From Ryuthela nishihirai (Eukaryota > Arthropoda > Arachnida > Araneae > Heptathelidae), in assembly GCA_038380435.1 (NCBI GenBank), contig JAWZYU010000009.1, forward strand, positions 63,145,901-63,209,900: a stretch of DNA of 64,000 bases, written 5' to 3'. Below, piece by piece: positions 45,905-56,261 of this stretch; position 1 is the first letter of the stretch, and every line of letters begins with the position of its first letter. The translations under genes were made by a program, and so were the position numbers. Below the pieces are notes generated by a model, which was given only the letters and a program-made list of their open reading frames with translations, did not search any database and was not told where the DNA came from.

Positions 45905-47150
45905 CAATTGTAAGTGGGGCGCATGCGCCGAACCACGTGGCACGTTGAGTCAACACGGTCGAAACCATGTGTCGAAACCACGTGGCACGTTGAGTCAATG
46001 TGGAGCAAGGGTGAAAAGCGGTTCGGTGAAATTGGGAAGTGTGACGAAAATATGTCTGCTTCGATGTCTTCGTCGTGCTTACCTTATGAGCTTAAACTGG
46101 CAACTAAAGTGGAGCAAGCAGCCCGCAAGATATGTGCGGCATTTGGAGAGAACACAGTGAGCGAAGGACAGCCCAAAAGTGGTTCAGAAAATTTCCATCA
46201 GGTGATGAGACACTTGAAGATGCATCCCTCGAGGGAAGACTGACGTCATGGATTACAATGACTGAAGCCCAGCATCGAGTTGGATTCATGTCAGAAATGA
46301 TAAGTGCTTGCGGAAAGTATTCCATGTACGTGACGAAACCATTCGTTTGCATTTACACCTCCTAGGAAAACTCTGGAAACTGAGCAAATGGGTTCCACAT
46401 GAACTGACTGCCGAGAACAAACTCCAGCAACCTACGATATGTCCGTCGCTGCTTTCATGCTATAAGAATGAGCTACATTTGGACAGGTTGTTGACGTGCA
46501 ATGTAAAATGGATTGTCTATAGGAACACCAAACCTAAGTATCATTGGTTGTCGTTCAGTGAATCTGTACCATACACACCAAAGCCCAGTATCCAACAAAT
46601 AAAATTTTGTGTGTGTCTTTTAGACTGCAGCTGGTATCTTCCATTATGAACTTCTGGCCACTTCTCAAACAATCACTGTGAACGTCTACTTGGCACAGCT
46701 CCAGTTGGTTAAGGATTCACTGCTCGGAAAACAGCCTACACTTGTTCATCGCAAAGGCATTTTGGTCCTTCATGAGAATGCTCACACAGCCCTCACACAG
46801 TGCAAGTGACCCGAGACAAGCTCCACAGCCTTGGCTGGGAATTTCTACGCCACCCTCCATATTCCCCACCCATCGCATCATTCGACTACCATCATTTCTT
46901 GGCGCTGGACAATCATATGCGCAACCAACAATTTCGAAACCAAGAAGCACTTGGAAAGGAGTTAACTATTTTCTTCGCTTCTAAAGATCGACAGTTTTAC
47001 CGGAGTAGCATTTACAAACTTTTATCTCGGGAAGAAGTTATAGATTGTGCTGGTGCTTACTTTCCTGAGTAAAATATTGTTATGATAGATGAATGTGTTA
47101 CAATAAATCCATGATTGCTGTATCACTGACGCTCGCGTTGTGCCATAGCC
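45905..47150 (+). mobile_element. Mariner element (dead), transposase in at least three frames
   Basis: The transposase remnant runs from about 46,050 to the stop after GAYFPE at 47,072. Segments include a DNA-binding part (RTAQKWFRKFPSGDETLEDA, 46,153-46,212), KWVPHELTAENK near 46,385-46,420, TCNVKWIVYRNTKP near 46,493-46,535, LHENAHTAL near 46,768-46,795, and HPPYSPP with DYHHF near 46,855-46,895. The family has CDEKW and LHDNA in the catalytic blocks. Here the first reads CNVKW and the second LHENA, so two acidic residues are altered in addition to the frameshifts. The lineage is close to the mariner that gave rise to the SETMAR transposase domain. Element ends are approximate. Confidence 0.9.
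45931..45998. repeat. Direct repeat, 23 bp at a 45-bp offset
   Basis: AACCACGTGGCACGTTGAGT with CAA follows at 45,931-45,953 and 45,976-45,998 in the leader of the mariner. Each contains the palindrome CCACGTGG. Confidence 0.9.
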
Positions 47151-47799
47151 TGAGAATTACGTCATTAGACTATTGGAACAGACAAAGATTTTTTAAATAT
47201 AACGAATGAAAAAAAACTTTTGGAAGTTCACCATATTACAAAGAGTTCAATTGTGTTTTAAGTACTGTTTTGTATTTAATCTTTAAGTAGAGTTCGAGTT
47301 ATGAAATCTAATTTTAGTGTAAGTAACGTTTCGAAGAAGTGTTCTAGTAGAAAAGCAAAGGAGATCTGATGACAGCAAAGTATTTGAGTATAATCAGATG
47401 TTGTAAAACATTATTTTGATGGTTTAATTTCATACTGATAAAGATAAGGATTCGAATTAGTGGTATTTGCTGTATATTTGTATTTTTATTGCACTTTTGT
47501 AATAAATTAGTTCGTTTATGAATATTTGTTGCTAAACATTTTTTTGAACTCACGCTCATGATTTCCCTTTAAAATTTTATAACAATATTTTGTTAACTTT
47601 TTACGTATGGTTTCATTTTACATTCAAAAACTGCACGAACATTTTTTGGTTACCTGATTCTTTAAACCTAAACAATTACTTTTTTACTGAAAAGTTTAGT
47701 AAAACAATCTTACTTTTAAAAGTTTTGTAATAATTATTTCGTCAGTTATCAAGAAAACTTTCTACGAGGGACTTTCCTGTTAAATATTCTAACTTAAAA
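47151..47799. other. Unassigned AT-rich DNA
   Basis: No feature was recognised. Confidence 0.5.
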
Positions 47800-47980
47800 A
47801 AATAAATGTCCCCTCAAGCAGCTGCTTGCCACAGAGGTCTGAGGAGCCTGTCAGTTTATATGCCATAGTAGAAAGTCTGAGAGGATGGCAAGGCCTCAGC
47901 AGAAACACCACACACACTTACCCGGGTCTCGAATCCAGGTTCCTTAGATCAGTAGTCAAGCGTGCTAACCACTCGGCCAC
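47800..47980 (-). repeat. SINE-A, nearly full-length
   Basis: It runs from CCCCTCAAGCAGCTGCTTGC through GAGGAGCCTGTCAGTTTATA, GGCCTCAGCAGAAACACCAC, TTACCCGGGTCTCGAATCCA and TTAGATCAGTAGTCAAGCGT to GCTAACCACTCGGCCAC. A SINE-A-like copy lies directly behind it. Confidence 0.93.
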
Positions 47981-47989
47981 ATAAAATAC

Positions 47990-48145
47990 TTATAAAGCAG
48001 CTGCTACCGCAAAGGCCTCTTAGGAACCTGTCAATATACCCTGTAGAATGTCAGTGAGGGGGCAAAAAAAACCTTCACATTCTTTATCTTGGACTAGAAC
48101 CTATTCCCTTTATTCTGCAACCAAGAATCCTAAACACCCGGCCAC
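47990..48145 (-). repeat. SINE-A-like copy, diverged, in tandem with the previous one
   Basis: AAAGCAGCTGCTACCGCAAA, GGCCTCTTAGGAACCTGTCA, ACCCTGTAGAATGTCAGTGA and AACACCCGGCCACC keep the SINE-A order. It is older than its neighbour, so the neighbour probably inserted beside it. Confidence 0.8.
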
Positions 48146-48536
48146 CATATATACGTTATCAAAATGTATTATTAAGATCCATATTTTAAATGGTCTTTAA
48201 CTCATGTTTCATGTTTTAATTTCACTTTTCCACAAAGATTTATTTTACAGTTGTTTTGAATTTCGTTTTCTACTGACATAACAAATAATTTTTAGAAAAC
48301 AGGTGCTCTCCTCCCCCACCTGGCTTACGCGATAGTGGCGTTCCCAAGAGTCAGGAAAGTACACAGGATAAGTTTCGCATGGGGAGTGGGCTGGGGGGGT
48401 CTGAGAAAACGATTTGAGTATGTTCTCCCAATTACTGAAATATTTCATCAGAAAGGAAAAGTTAAAATGATATTCTACATGGAACAAAACTTGAAACATG
48501 TTCATTTTTCATATATATTTTCAATATCGGACGTAC

Positions 48537-49092
48537 ACCGAAGAGCCAAAACATTATGACCAGCTCGCCTTTATGCAAATCGAAGCAACTGCAGGTAAAC
48601 GACGGCGCGTGTGAAGGTCATGAAACGGTATAAATAATACCTGATACTGATCTCTGTTAATCAGTGTTATTCTTGTTCTTCAGATGGGAAAGGCAGCAGA
48701 TTTAATGACCAAACGACTGGGTCAGAGCACTTCTGAGATGGCAAGGTTTGTGGGGTGCTCACGGTCAGCTGTGGTTAGTACCTTCAAAAAGTGGTTCAAG
48801 GAGGGAATATCCACAAACCGCTGACAAGGTGTGGGCCGACCATGGCTCATCGATGCTAAATGTGAGCGAAGGCTCTCCGGTATCGTATGAGACAACAGAA
48901 GGGATACTGTGGCGCAACTCGCCCGTAATTTGAATGCTGGTGATGGAAGTAATATGCAACAACATACAGTACATCGAATGGGCTGCATAGCCGCAGGCCG
49001 CTCCGAGTGCCCATGCTAACCTATGCTCTAGTCATTCATGTACAGGAAAGTATGATGTCTACCACCTACCTAAACATCATTGCAGTCCAGGT
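48537..49092 (+). mobile_element. Tc1-A element, 5' part, interrupted by the Tigger element
   Basis: The terminal sequence ACACCGAAGAGCCAAAACAT and TATGACCA starts at about 48,534. The transposase follows from MGKAADLMTKRLGQSTSEMA at 48,684, through SRSAVVSTFKKW near 48,765, ERRLSGI near 48,865 and TVAQLARNLNAGDGS near 48,905-48,950, to HRMGC near 48,972. An internal deletion then joins to sequence that in the full copy (51.84-51.89 kb, opposite strand) lies in the catalytic region (ACCACCTACCTAAACATCAT). Homology stops at GCAGTCCAGGTA, where the Tigger begins. Confidence 0.87.
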
Positions 49093-50420
49093 ATAGTGGA
49101 CCCTCGAACTTCGAACGGTTTGATGTTCTAATAACTTGAAACTCTAACAAAAAATCGAGGAAAATCCGGTTTGAAACTCGAACAAAAACTGGAAAATCGA
49201 AAAAAGAATCACGTGGTCGCCTTCTCTCTCTCTGCTTGGTGATATGCGCAGTTGCTCGGTCTCCCGCGATTGGTTCAGTGAGCATCTCGCAAATTCAGTC
49301 TGTTTTTAAGCGTTTTATTTATTTCTTTGGGTTATTTTTATATTATTATTAATAATACCCATTCATAATAGCACCAAAGAAAGTTGCTAGAGGTGAAAAG
49401 CCTAAGAGAAAAATCGTAATTTTTACGATAGAATTGATAAAAGAACTTATCACTAAGTGGGAAAGTGGTACATTTATCGGAACTAGCTGCTCAATATGGA
49501 ATGGCTAAGTTGACCATATTGACCATACTGAAGAACAAGAAAGCCATTAAAGCGGCTAATGTGGCGAAAGGGGAAACAACCCTTACCAGTAAAAGATCGC
49601 CAGCAGTGAAAGAAGTGGAAAATCTTTTAATGTTTTGGATCAATGAAAAACAGTTGGCTGGTGATAGTGTGTCTGAAGCCATTACAAGTGAGAAGGCTAG
49701 ACATCTCTATAGTGACATTACAAAACATTCCCCTGGTGCTGAAGAATTTAAGACTAGTTAGGGGTGGTTCGACAATTTTAAAAAGAGAACAGGCATTCAT
49801 AGTGTGGTTAGGCATGGGGAGGCTGCCAGTGCAAATAAAGATGCTGCCGAAAAATTTGTGAGGGAGTTTAAAGACTGTGGATAAGGAGTGTTTTATTCCT
49901 GAACAAATATTCAACTTTGACGAGACAGCCTTTTCTGGGAGAAAATGCCAAAGAGGACCTACATCACGAAGGAAGAGAAGGCCTTATCAGGACACAAACC
50001 TATGAAAGATAGATTAACCCTCCTTTTGTACGATAATAATAGTGGGGATTTCAGGATAGTTTTCTGCTAATGTACCACTCAGAAAACTCCAGGGTTTTTA
50101 AGAAAAACAATGTACACAAAAACACTTAATCGAAGCCATAGAAATATCTCCTGTCTTAATCAGAAAGAGAAAAGCATTATCTTACTTCTATTTATTTTTT
50201 GGTAGATACATATAAGGAAAATTTGTGAGGATGATAACTTGGCCACGTGTTTGTTTACATTAATTTTCATGTAAAATCTCGTTAAGGCTAAATTCGTGAA
50301 GGCAGGGGTTACTTATACTTTTGCGAATTTAGTGTACAGATTAATGAAGTTTGCACTTAATCAAAGCCATAGAAATTTCTTCTGCCTTAATCAGAAAGAG
50401 AACTACATAAAACTAATTTT
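49093..50420 (+). pseudogene. Tigger/pogo-type transposase (jerky/CENP-B-like), inserted into Tc1-A
   Basis: The end-type sequence TAGTGGACCCTCGAACTTCG opens the element. Coding starts near 49,370 with PKKVARGEKPKRK, where the start codon reads ATA. AQYGMAKLTILTILKNKKAI (49,486-49,545) forms the first helix-turn-helix. WINEKQLAGDSVSEAI (49,636-49,683) and HSVVRHGEAA lie in the second DNA-binding (CENP-B-like) domain, and FNFDETAF near 49,912-49,935 is the DDE domain start with its first Asp. KRTYITKEEKALSGHKPMKD and RLTLLL follow. Homology fades at about 50,120. There are stops and frameshifts. The 3' end is uncertain. Confidence 0.88.
50118..50403. repeat. Pair of ~50-bp direct repeats 227 bp apart
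   Basis: CACTTAATCGAAGCCATAGA with AATATCTCCTGTCTTAATCA (50,125-50,175) recurs as CACTTAATCAAAGCCATAGA with AATTTCTTCTGCCTTAATCA (50,352-50,402). They lie where the Tigger loses homology to a transposase. Confidence 0.88.
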
Positions 50421-50778
50421 CCTTTAAATTCGCTGAGCTAAAGAATCTCCCTACCTGATCTTCAGCGAAGGAGTATTATTGAAAGAAAATTTGATTAGTG
50501 CAAAAAGATGACACGGAACACAGAAAAATGACAATGCGTAACCCATTTAAGAGTAATCAACAAAACCCAGATTAATTTCGTATGCTCTGTGAAAAGTGAT
50601 AATCAGATGTCTGTAGAATAACGTATTCATCGCTAATTGTCGAAGATTAGGACTCTGCCACAACGCTTGCAATATTGGGTTTCAGCTGCAAAGCCATTAA
50701 ACAGTCTTTGTAGAAACTGCAAGCTAATATGGAATAAATGATATTTAGGAAGATGAGAAACAACAATCATTTAGAAAG

Positions 50779-50870
50779 CTAATGCTCTTCCAGCCAATCG
50801 TATAACAAAGGATCAGATATATTACTAATGCTCTCCCAGCCAATCATATAACAAAGGATCAGACAGACTA
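50779..50870. repeat. Tandem duplication, 2 x 46 bp
   Basis: CTAATGCTCTTCCAGCCAAT at 50,779 and CTAATGCTCTCCCAGCCAAT at 50,825, both followed by ATAACAAAGGATCAGA. Confidence 0.93.
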
Positions 50871-51445
50871 CTGCTATATCGGTTGCACCACTAGTGAAAA
50901 TTTCACGAGTGCAAGGGTAACTATTACTTAGATACTTTTCTTCAAACGTATTGGAATTATTTTTTAATGGTATTACAGTGAATGGACAAATTATTATATA
51001 CACCCCTTAACAATATGCAAAGCAAAAGTATCGCGTCCAGTCACATGGGATACTGAAACTTACAATGTGATAAATACAGCAGGTCTCTATGTATTGGAAA
51101 CCAGTCATGAAGAAGTAATCATGGATAAAGGCAGTGACGTAAGTGAGTTTGCTAAATATTTTATATTAATATATAATAGGTGCGAGGAAGTCCATCTGTT
51201 CAATCACCGCAACTGCTGAACTGTTGGAATTTCTACATCAGGCTGTCGCACGTGTATACCAAGACTATGTGAAATGCGGAAAACTTCCAATCACCTGGAG
51301 AAATGTGAACGTAAACATGCGATTGGATTTCGAGGTGAGCACAAACTGTCCCGCATTGTTACAAGGAATCACATGGCTACTGTAGAGCAGATAAGATCGG
51401 AATTGAATGAGGGCGCATACACAGGTTTATGCACAAAGACTACAC

Positions 51446-52510
51446 CAGAGAGCCAAAATATTATGACCACCTGCCTAATATGATATTGGTCCTCTACGTG
51501 CCACCAAAACAGCTCTTACCGGCACATGGGTGCTACAAGATTTCTAAAGGTGTCTTGTGGTATCTACTACCAACAAGTTGCCAGCAGATCCTTTACCTCT
51601 TGTAAGTTACATGGTTGAGCCGCCGCAGATCGGATATGCTGTTCCAACAGAAACCACAGATGCTCGATTGGATTGATATCTGGGGTATTTGGAGATCAGG
51701 GCAATACCTAGAAGTCTTACTCATGTTCCGCAAACCATTGTCGTACAATTCAGGCAGTATAGCATAGCACATTATCCTGCTGAAAGAAGGCACTACTAGA
51801 GGGGAATACCATTACCATGAAAGGATGTACCTGGTCTGCAGTGATGTTTAGGTAGGTGGTAGACGTCATAGTTTCCTGCATGAATAACTGGATCCATAAC
51901 ATGCCAAAAGCATCACACTTCCTCTAACGTTTTGCTTTCATCCCATAGTGTATCCTGGTGCCAACACTTCCCCAGGTTAACGATGCACACGTACCCAGCC
52001 ATCCACATGGTGCAGCAAGAAACGAGATTCATCGAACCAGACGACCTTCCAATCATTCAAGATCCAGTTTTGCTGCTCGCGTGCCCATTGTAAGCACTTT
52101 CGATGGTGAACCGAATTGCTCTGTTAACATGGTAACTCGGAGCGGCCTGCGGCTACACAGCCCATTTTCAGCAGAGTTCGATGTGCTGTGTGATGTGACA
52201 CATTACTCCCATCACCAGCATTCAAATTACAAGAGAGTGCGCCATATTATACCTTCTCTTCGCTTGTACCATACGGGATAGCCTTTGCTCACTTCTAACA
52301 TCGATGAGCCATGGTCGGCCTACATCTTGCCAGCAGTTCGTGGTTTTATCCTCCTTGGACCACTTTTTTGAAGGTACTAACCACATCCGACCGTGAGCAC
52401 CCCACAACCCTTGCCATCTCGGAAATGATTTGACCCAGTGGTTTGATATCATGGAATCGCATCGTCGTACCATGGAAAAATATGCTATGGCAGTCTAGGT
52501 CCACATTAAG
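51446..52510 (-). mobile_element. Tc1-A element, minus strand, nested in Tc1-B
   Basis: The terminal sequence ACACCAGAGAGCCAAAATAT is at 51,446-51,465. Read from 52,490 down, the transposase has ISEMARVVGCSRSDVVSTFK near 52,420-52,360, NLNAGDGSNVSHHTAHRT near 52,230-52,180, WKVVWFDESRFLLHHVDGW near 52,050-51,990, a decayed FQQDNA region near 51,770, and ICGFCWNS in place of EHLWD near 51,650. Stops are scattered. The 5' terminal repeat is missing, so the insert is truncated on the right. Insertion next to TA in AAAGACTA fits Tc1 target choice. Confidence 0.87.
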
Positions 52511-52892
52511 TCTACTTGTTTACAGCAAGGCACCGAAAGATTAGGTTGCAGTTTGCAAAGACCTATCGTAACTGGAGTGCCGAGGACTGGAATCACGTCA
52601 TTGGTCTGATGAATCACGGTTTCAACTCTATCACGCCGATGGTAGGATGCGTACTTGGCGTAAACCACACGAAGCAGTGTATTCAGCTTGCCAGGTTGGG
52701 GTCATACAGGCAGGTGGAGGCGGTGTAACAGTTTGGGGTGCCTTTACATGGGTTTCCTTAGGGCCCTCGTACCCGTGGAAACCTCCGTCACTGGCACAAG
52801 GTATGTGAACATCCTCGACGACCATCTACACCCGTTTGTAACGATTCTCTTTCCGTACCATGACGCCAGTTTTCAATTGGACAACGCCACAC

Positions 52893-52968
52893 TTTCAGCC
52901 CATTTTCAGTAGGGTTCGATGTATTATGTGATGTGACACATTACTCCCGTCACCAGCATTCAAACCTC
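52893..52968 (-). repeat. Small Tc1-A fragment inside the Tc1-B transposase
   Basis: CAGCCCATTTTCAGTAGGGT through TGATGTGACACATTACTCCC and CACCAGCATTCAAA matches 52,158-52,228 of the nested Tc1-A in the same orientation. It replaces a stretch of Tc1-B between the second catalytic block and the C-terminus. The duplicate may come from a gene-conversion-like or template-switch event. Confidence 0.8.
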
Positions 52969-53165
52969 CGTGTTTTCAACACCTCATTCAGTCCTTACCA
53001 AGACGTCTGACTGCTGTTGTGAGGGCAAAAGGTGAAACAACAGGTTATTAGACGTGTGTTTAAAATAATTTGTCCATTCAGCGTATTATATTATGGAATT
53101 AAAACGAATAATAGGTGCATGATTTACATAAATTGGTACGTGAGAGAGCGAAAATTGTTGAATAC

Positions 53166-53282
53166 TAGTCCGAATCGGTGGGCCTCTTCCCCAACCTTCT
53201 CTGAGACCCCAGAGTCTTTGTGACCTGGCCATTTAGCTCATTTTGTGAAAAAGTGCCACTTAGAGGTAAAATAACCCAACTT
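53166..53282 (+). repeat. SINE-B 3' end
   Basis: CGAATCGGTGGGCCTCTTCC, CCAACCTTCTCTGAGACCCC, GACCTGGCCATTTAGCTCAT, AGAGGTAAAATAACCCAAC. Only the last third is present. Confidence 0.88.
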
Positions 53283-53283
53283 A

Positions 53284-53432
53284 TAGTGATGCAACTTTAT
53301 ATTATTATTTGATTTGTAATACGGAATAAAAAAAAATTAGTGGCACGAGTATCATCAATAGAAATTCGAGTCCATCAGTATCTGTCTTTCAGTATATAAG
53401 GAAAATATTAAAATCAAGTTGCATCACTATTC
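53284..53432. repeat. Short inverted repeat flanking ~120 bp
   Basis: TAGTGATGCAACTT at 53,286 is mirrored by AAGTTGCATCACTA at about 53,417-53,430. It abuts the SINE-B end. Possibly a tiny MITE. Confidence 0.65.
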
Positions 53433-54207
53433 CTTTAAAGAAATTTTATGACACCCGAAATATTCCCGGAACATTGATAGCATTTCTTCATCATTGAAGG
53501 GACTATGAATGAAGAAACAAATAAAGGAGATTCCCGTTTCCTAGTAATGATCGTTATCCTTATTCTCTACTCCGAATTTCCTTTGCTACTCTAACCATTA
53601 ATCTACCAAGTCTACTCCAGAGCTCTTCCTCAGCGATCCCTTTCCCTGGCCGGCTGAAAAGTCCTTTCACTCGCCTGCTTCAGCAGGTGCACTAAAAGAC
53701 CTGCATCAAATCTCTAGAAGCAACAACACCTACGTAGTTGCCATAGTAACAACTGTTTCTCTCTTACTCAGAATTTGCTGACTGATGCTTTACTTAGGGT
53801 GAAATTTTTTGTCTAATTACTCTGTCTCAATTTTCACAATTTAAGAAAACTTACGCATTTTTACCTGTAGCAGGTAGAGAGCTTCAAAATGATACATTGC
53901 AAGTCATTTATTTTTTTTCTCTTGGCGTAAATGATGTCCCGACGCAAAGTCCTTAGGCTATTAAGGTATAGATTACCAAGCGGCGCCTCTTCTTCCTGAG
54001 AAATATATCATCCTCGGTGCAGGAACAGCAATGTGATTTGTCTCTCTTATGCTTAGGTGAAGCAAAATGTTTTGGCTGGTCTTTCCACATTATCTCCATC
54101 TCCATCCTGTACAGAAGGGAGAATATAGCGAGATTTGAAAATCTGAAACAGCTAACTCTCCTAATTAGTGTCTAGAGAAAGGCGCAATCTTTGATGATAA
54201 AACTGAG
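53433..54207. other. Unassigned DNA
   Basis: No feature was recognised. Confidence 0.5.
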
Positions 54208-54586
54208 TTTGTTGGGTTGTTTTAACTCTGAGCAACACTTTTCTGCACACGATAGTTTAAATGTTCAGGTCCCAAGGACACCAAAGGCTCAGAATTGGAT
54301 AGGAAAAGAAACACACTGGATGGGTCTTAGGACATATCAAAGTCTCCCTTCAAGGCCATCGAACATGTCCTTTAAAGTGGCGAGTATGAAGTTCTCCTGC
54401 ACATTGAGGCGTGTTTTTACGTCTCATCTAATGGATGGATACTTTCCAAGCCCATCGGTGTCCCCTTTCCGAACGAAAGAAAGATTGGGGGTTTAGCGGA
54501 GATACCTCAACGCTGTCGTAATTGAAACTTAAACCTGGAAATTGTATATTACGAGCATGACGCACTACCGACTCCCAACCCCGCTG
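54208..54586 (-). repeat. SINE-B, diverged, near full-length
   Basis: GTTGGGTTGTTTTAACTCTG, CCCAAGGACACCAAAGGCTC, AGGCCATCGAACATGTCCTT, TTTCCAAGCCCATCGGTGTC, ATTACGAGCATGACGCACTA and CCGACTCCCAACCCCGC. Confidence 0.88.
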
Positions 54587-55039
54587 AGTTTATTCATATG
54601 TTTTTGTAGTGCTTGAAATATATAGTTTAAGGATACTATAGGGAACCTTCAACTGCTAAATATTTTACATATTCGCACCTGACTCTAAATGAAAGAAATG
54701 TGTATTTATGTACGAGACGAGTCTGCTTTCATATCACAACGTTTATTGCATGTTTACGCTATTTACATTAACTTCCAGGGGTCTTGGACGCGTTCCCTCT
54801 CCACAGCTACTGGTCATCCAGTGGTGGCAGCAATACCACACAATCATTGCTCAAGCCTTACTCTGGCGCTTACAAAGCAGAGCGAAGATAAATGTGTAAC
54901 ACCAGGAGGGTTTCAAAGACGTGTCACGCATCAACTTAAGAGAATTTCGGAGTTGCTGTAATTAGTAATTTCTTTAGGAATTAAAATAAGGGGCGATGTT
55001 CCGATTCTTACAAGAAAAGAGGTTCACTTTAGGGACGAG
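54587..55039. other. Unassigned DNA with a short GC-richer block
   Basis: Bases 54,775-54,930 are GC-richer, with overlapping plus-strand frames containing a CAGTGGTGGCAGCAATAC stretch. No domain was recognised. It could be part of an LTR element. Confidence 0.35.
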
Positions 55040-55200
55040 GCTCTCACATGGTTCTCAAGGCTCAGATCAGGATTAAGGAAGAAGAACCGCTGAAAGCCGT
55101 TAAAGGAAAACAGCCTCTAATGGTTTTCAGTGGTAGCCTTTAGTATGCGGTATTTTCAGGTCCATTCAGCGTATTCTTTAGCATGCGCAGTAGAGCAATG
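55040..55200 (-). repeat. SINE-B remnant, decayed
   Basis: GGTTCTCAAGGCTCAGATCA and GGTCCATTCAGCGTATTCTT with TAGCATGCGCAG correspond to the GGACCCCGAAGGCTCAGAGA and GGCCATCCAGCGTGTTCTTT blocks of minus-strand SINE-B. Confidence 0.6.
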
Positions 55201-55479
55201 TGATCTAGTGCTCCATCCATAAACTTCAACATTTTAAACCTGTTTTAACAATCTTACAGATGGAAGAGACAATTATGCCACTATCCTAGAAATTAAATAT
55301 TAGGTCTCTTCGGGGAGGGGGGAGATCATCCTGCTCTCATAACTCATTATTCTTTTGCATAGTATTAACAGATTTACTTGGCGTTGATCGATTCTTGAAC
55401 TTTCTAAAATACATGGTAGATGACATATAGTACGTTATAAAATTTCATTTGACATGAGACTAATTACGATCGATTCCCC

Positions 55480-56261
55480 TGAGATTTTACTACCACTTTA
55501 AGGGGAGAAAGCAGAATAAGGGAACATAATTCGAACTTGCCCATAATGCTCTCTATATCAGTAGTTTCCATTCGAGATATAACTCGTTAGTCATGGTAAT
55601 CATTTACATATTTCCCTATTTTGAAGGAGGGAGGGAGGAAAGTTCAGGAGTCAATCACTTATATTGCTTTAAGCCGTGATGAGAGGAAGCTGTAAACCGA
55701 GTGTTTTTGGGTAGTGAGTAAAGAAAGGTTGAAAGTTTGGGTGCTTATATTTGTTTAGCTTACAATGAGAAGTTGCATATTGAATTCACTGATAATAGCA
55801 CTTACCATTTAAAAAACATTCTCTATTGTTTTTTCCTGATAGTAATAGGGGGATAATAGGAGTCAAAAACTTATGTTTCTTGACTTTGAGGTTAGAGGAA
55901 GTTGCATACCGAATTTGGTGGTCCTAGTTATTGCTGTCTAGGTGTAGTTCTTATTCCGTATTTTTTTCCTTTGGTGGCACTGGGGAGAGGGACAAGGGAT
56001 AAACACTTATGTTTTTAAAATACGAATGAGATGAAGCTGCATACCGAATACGGTAGTCCTAGTTCTTACAGCTCAGGTGCAAAGAATTTCAACTCTCTCC
56101 ACGCCTGTTTTTAACCCCTAATGGTAAGCTTATGGGGATTTCGAAGAATTTAACTACGTCTATATCGGTTTTGACTGATCCCAGCGAGTTTGCACATAGT
56201 CTATAATTTTCCCCTTCATGAAAACATTGATGCCTCTAACCGTTTAGGGGGCTGAGCGCAT
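55480..56261. repeat. Degenerate tandem repeat DR2, ~140-bp period
   Basis: Blocks of the type GAGGAAGTTGCATACCGAAT followed by GGTGGTCCTAGTTATT recur near 55,683, 55,765, 55,893 and 56,029. GTCAAAAACTTATG or GATAAACACTTATG blocks recur near 55,640, 55,862 and 55,999. The last two units are about 137-142 bp apart. Degeneracy is high and spacing in the first half is irregular. It ends in a GCGCATAAGAAGACTGAGAG region that also occurs inverted at 57.6 kb. Confidence 0.72.

Larger units (their letters stand above)
51180..53050 (+). mobile_element. Tc1-B element split by Tc1-A (51,446-52,510)
   Basis: The N-terminal part encodes RVYQDYVKCGK near 51,250, then in the next frame RKHAIGFRGEHKLSRIVTRN (51,310-51,370) and MATVEQIRSELNEGA (51,373-51,417), ending near 51,445. 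The same lineage resumes at about 52,522 with RHRKIRLQFAKTYRNWSAED (52,525-52,584), then VTVWGAFTW near 52,727-52,753, YVNILDDHLHPF near 52,803-52,838, FQLDNAT near 52,871-52,891, and the C-terminus PRRLTAVVRAKG near 52,998-53,033, with a stop at 53,047-53,049. DESRF is degraded to a form without the acidic pair. It is dead. Confidence 0.87.
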
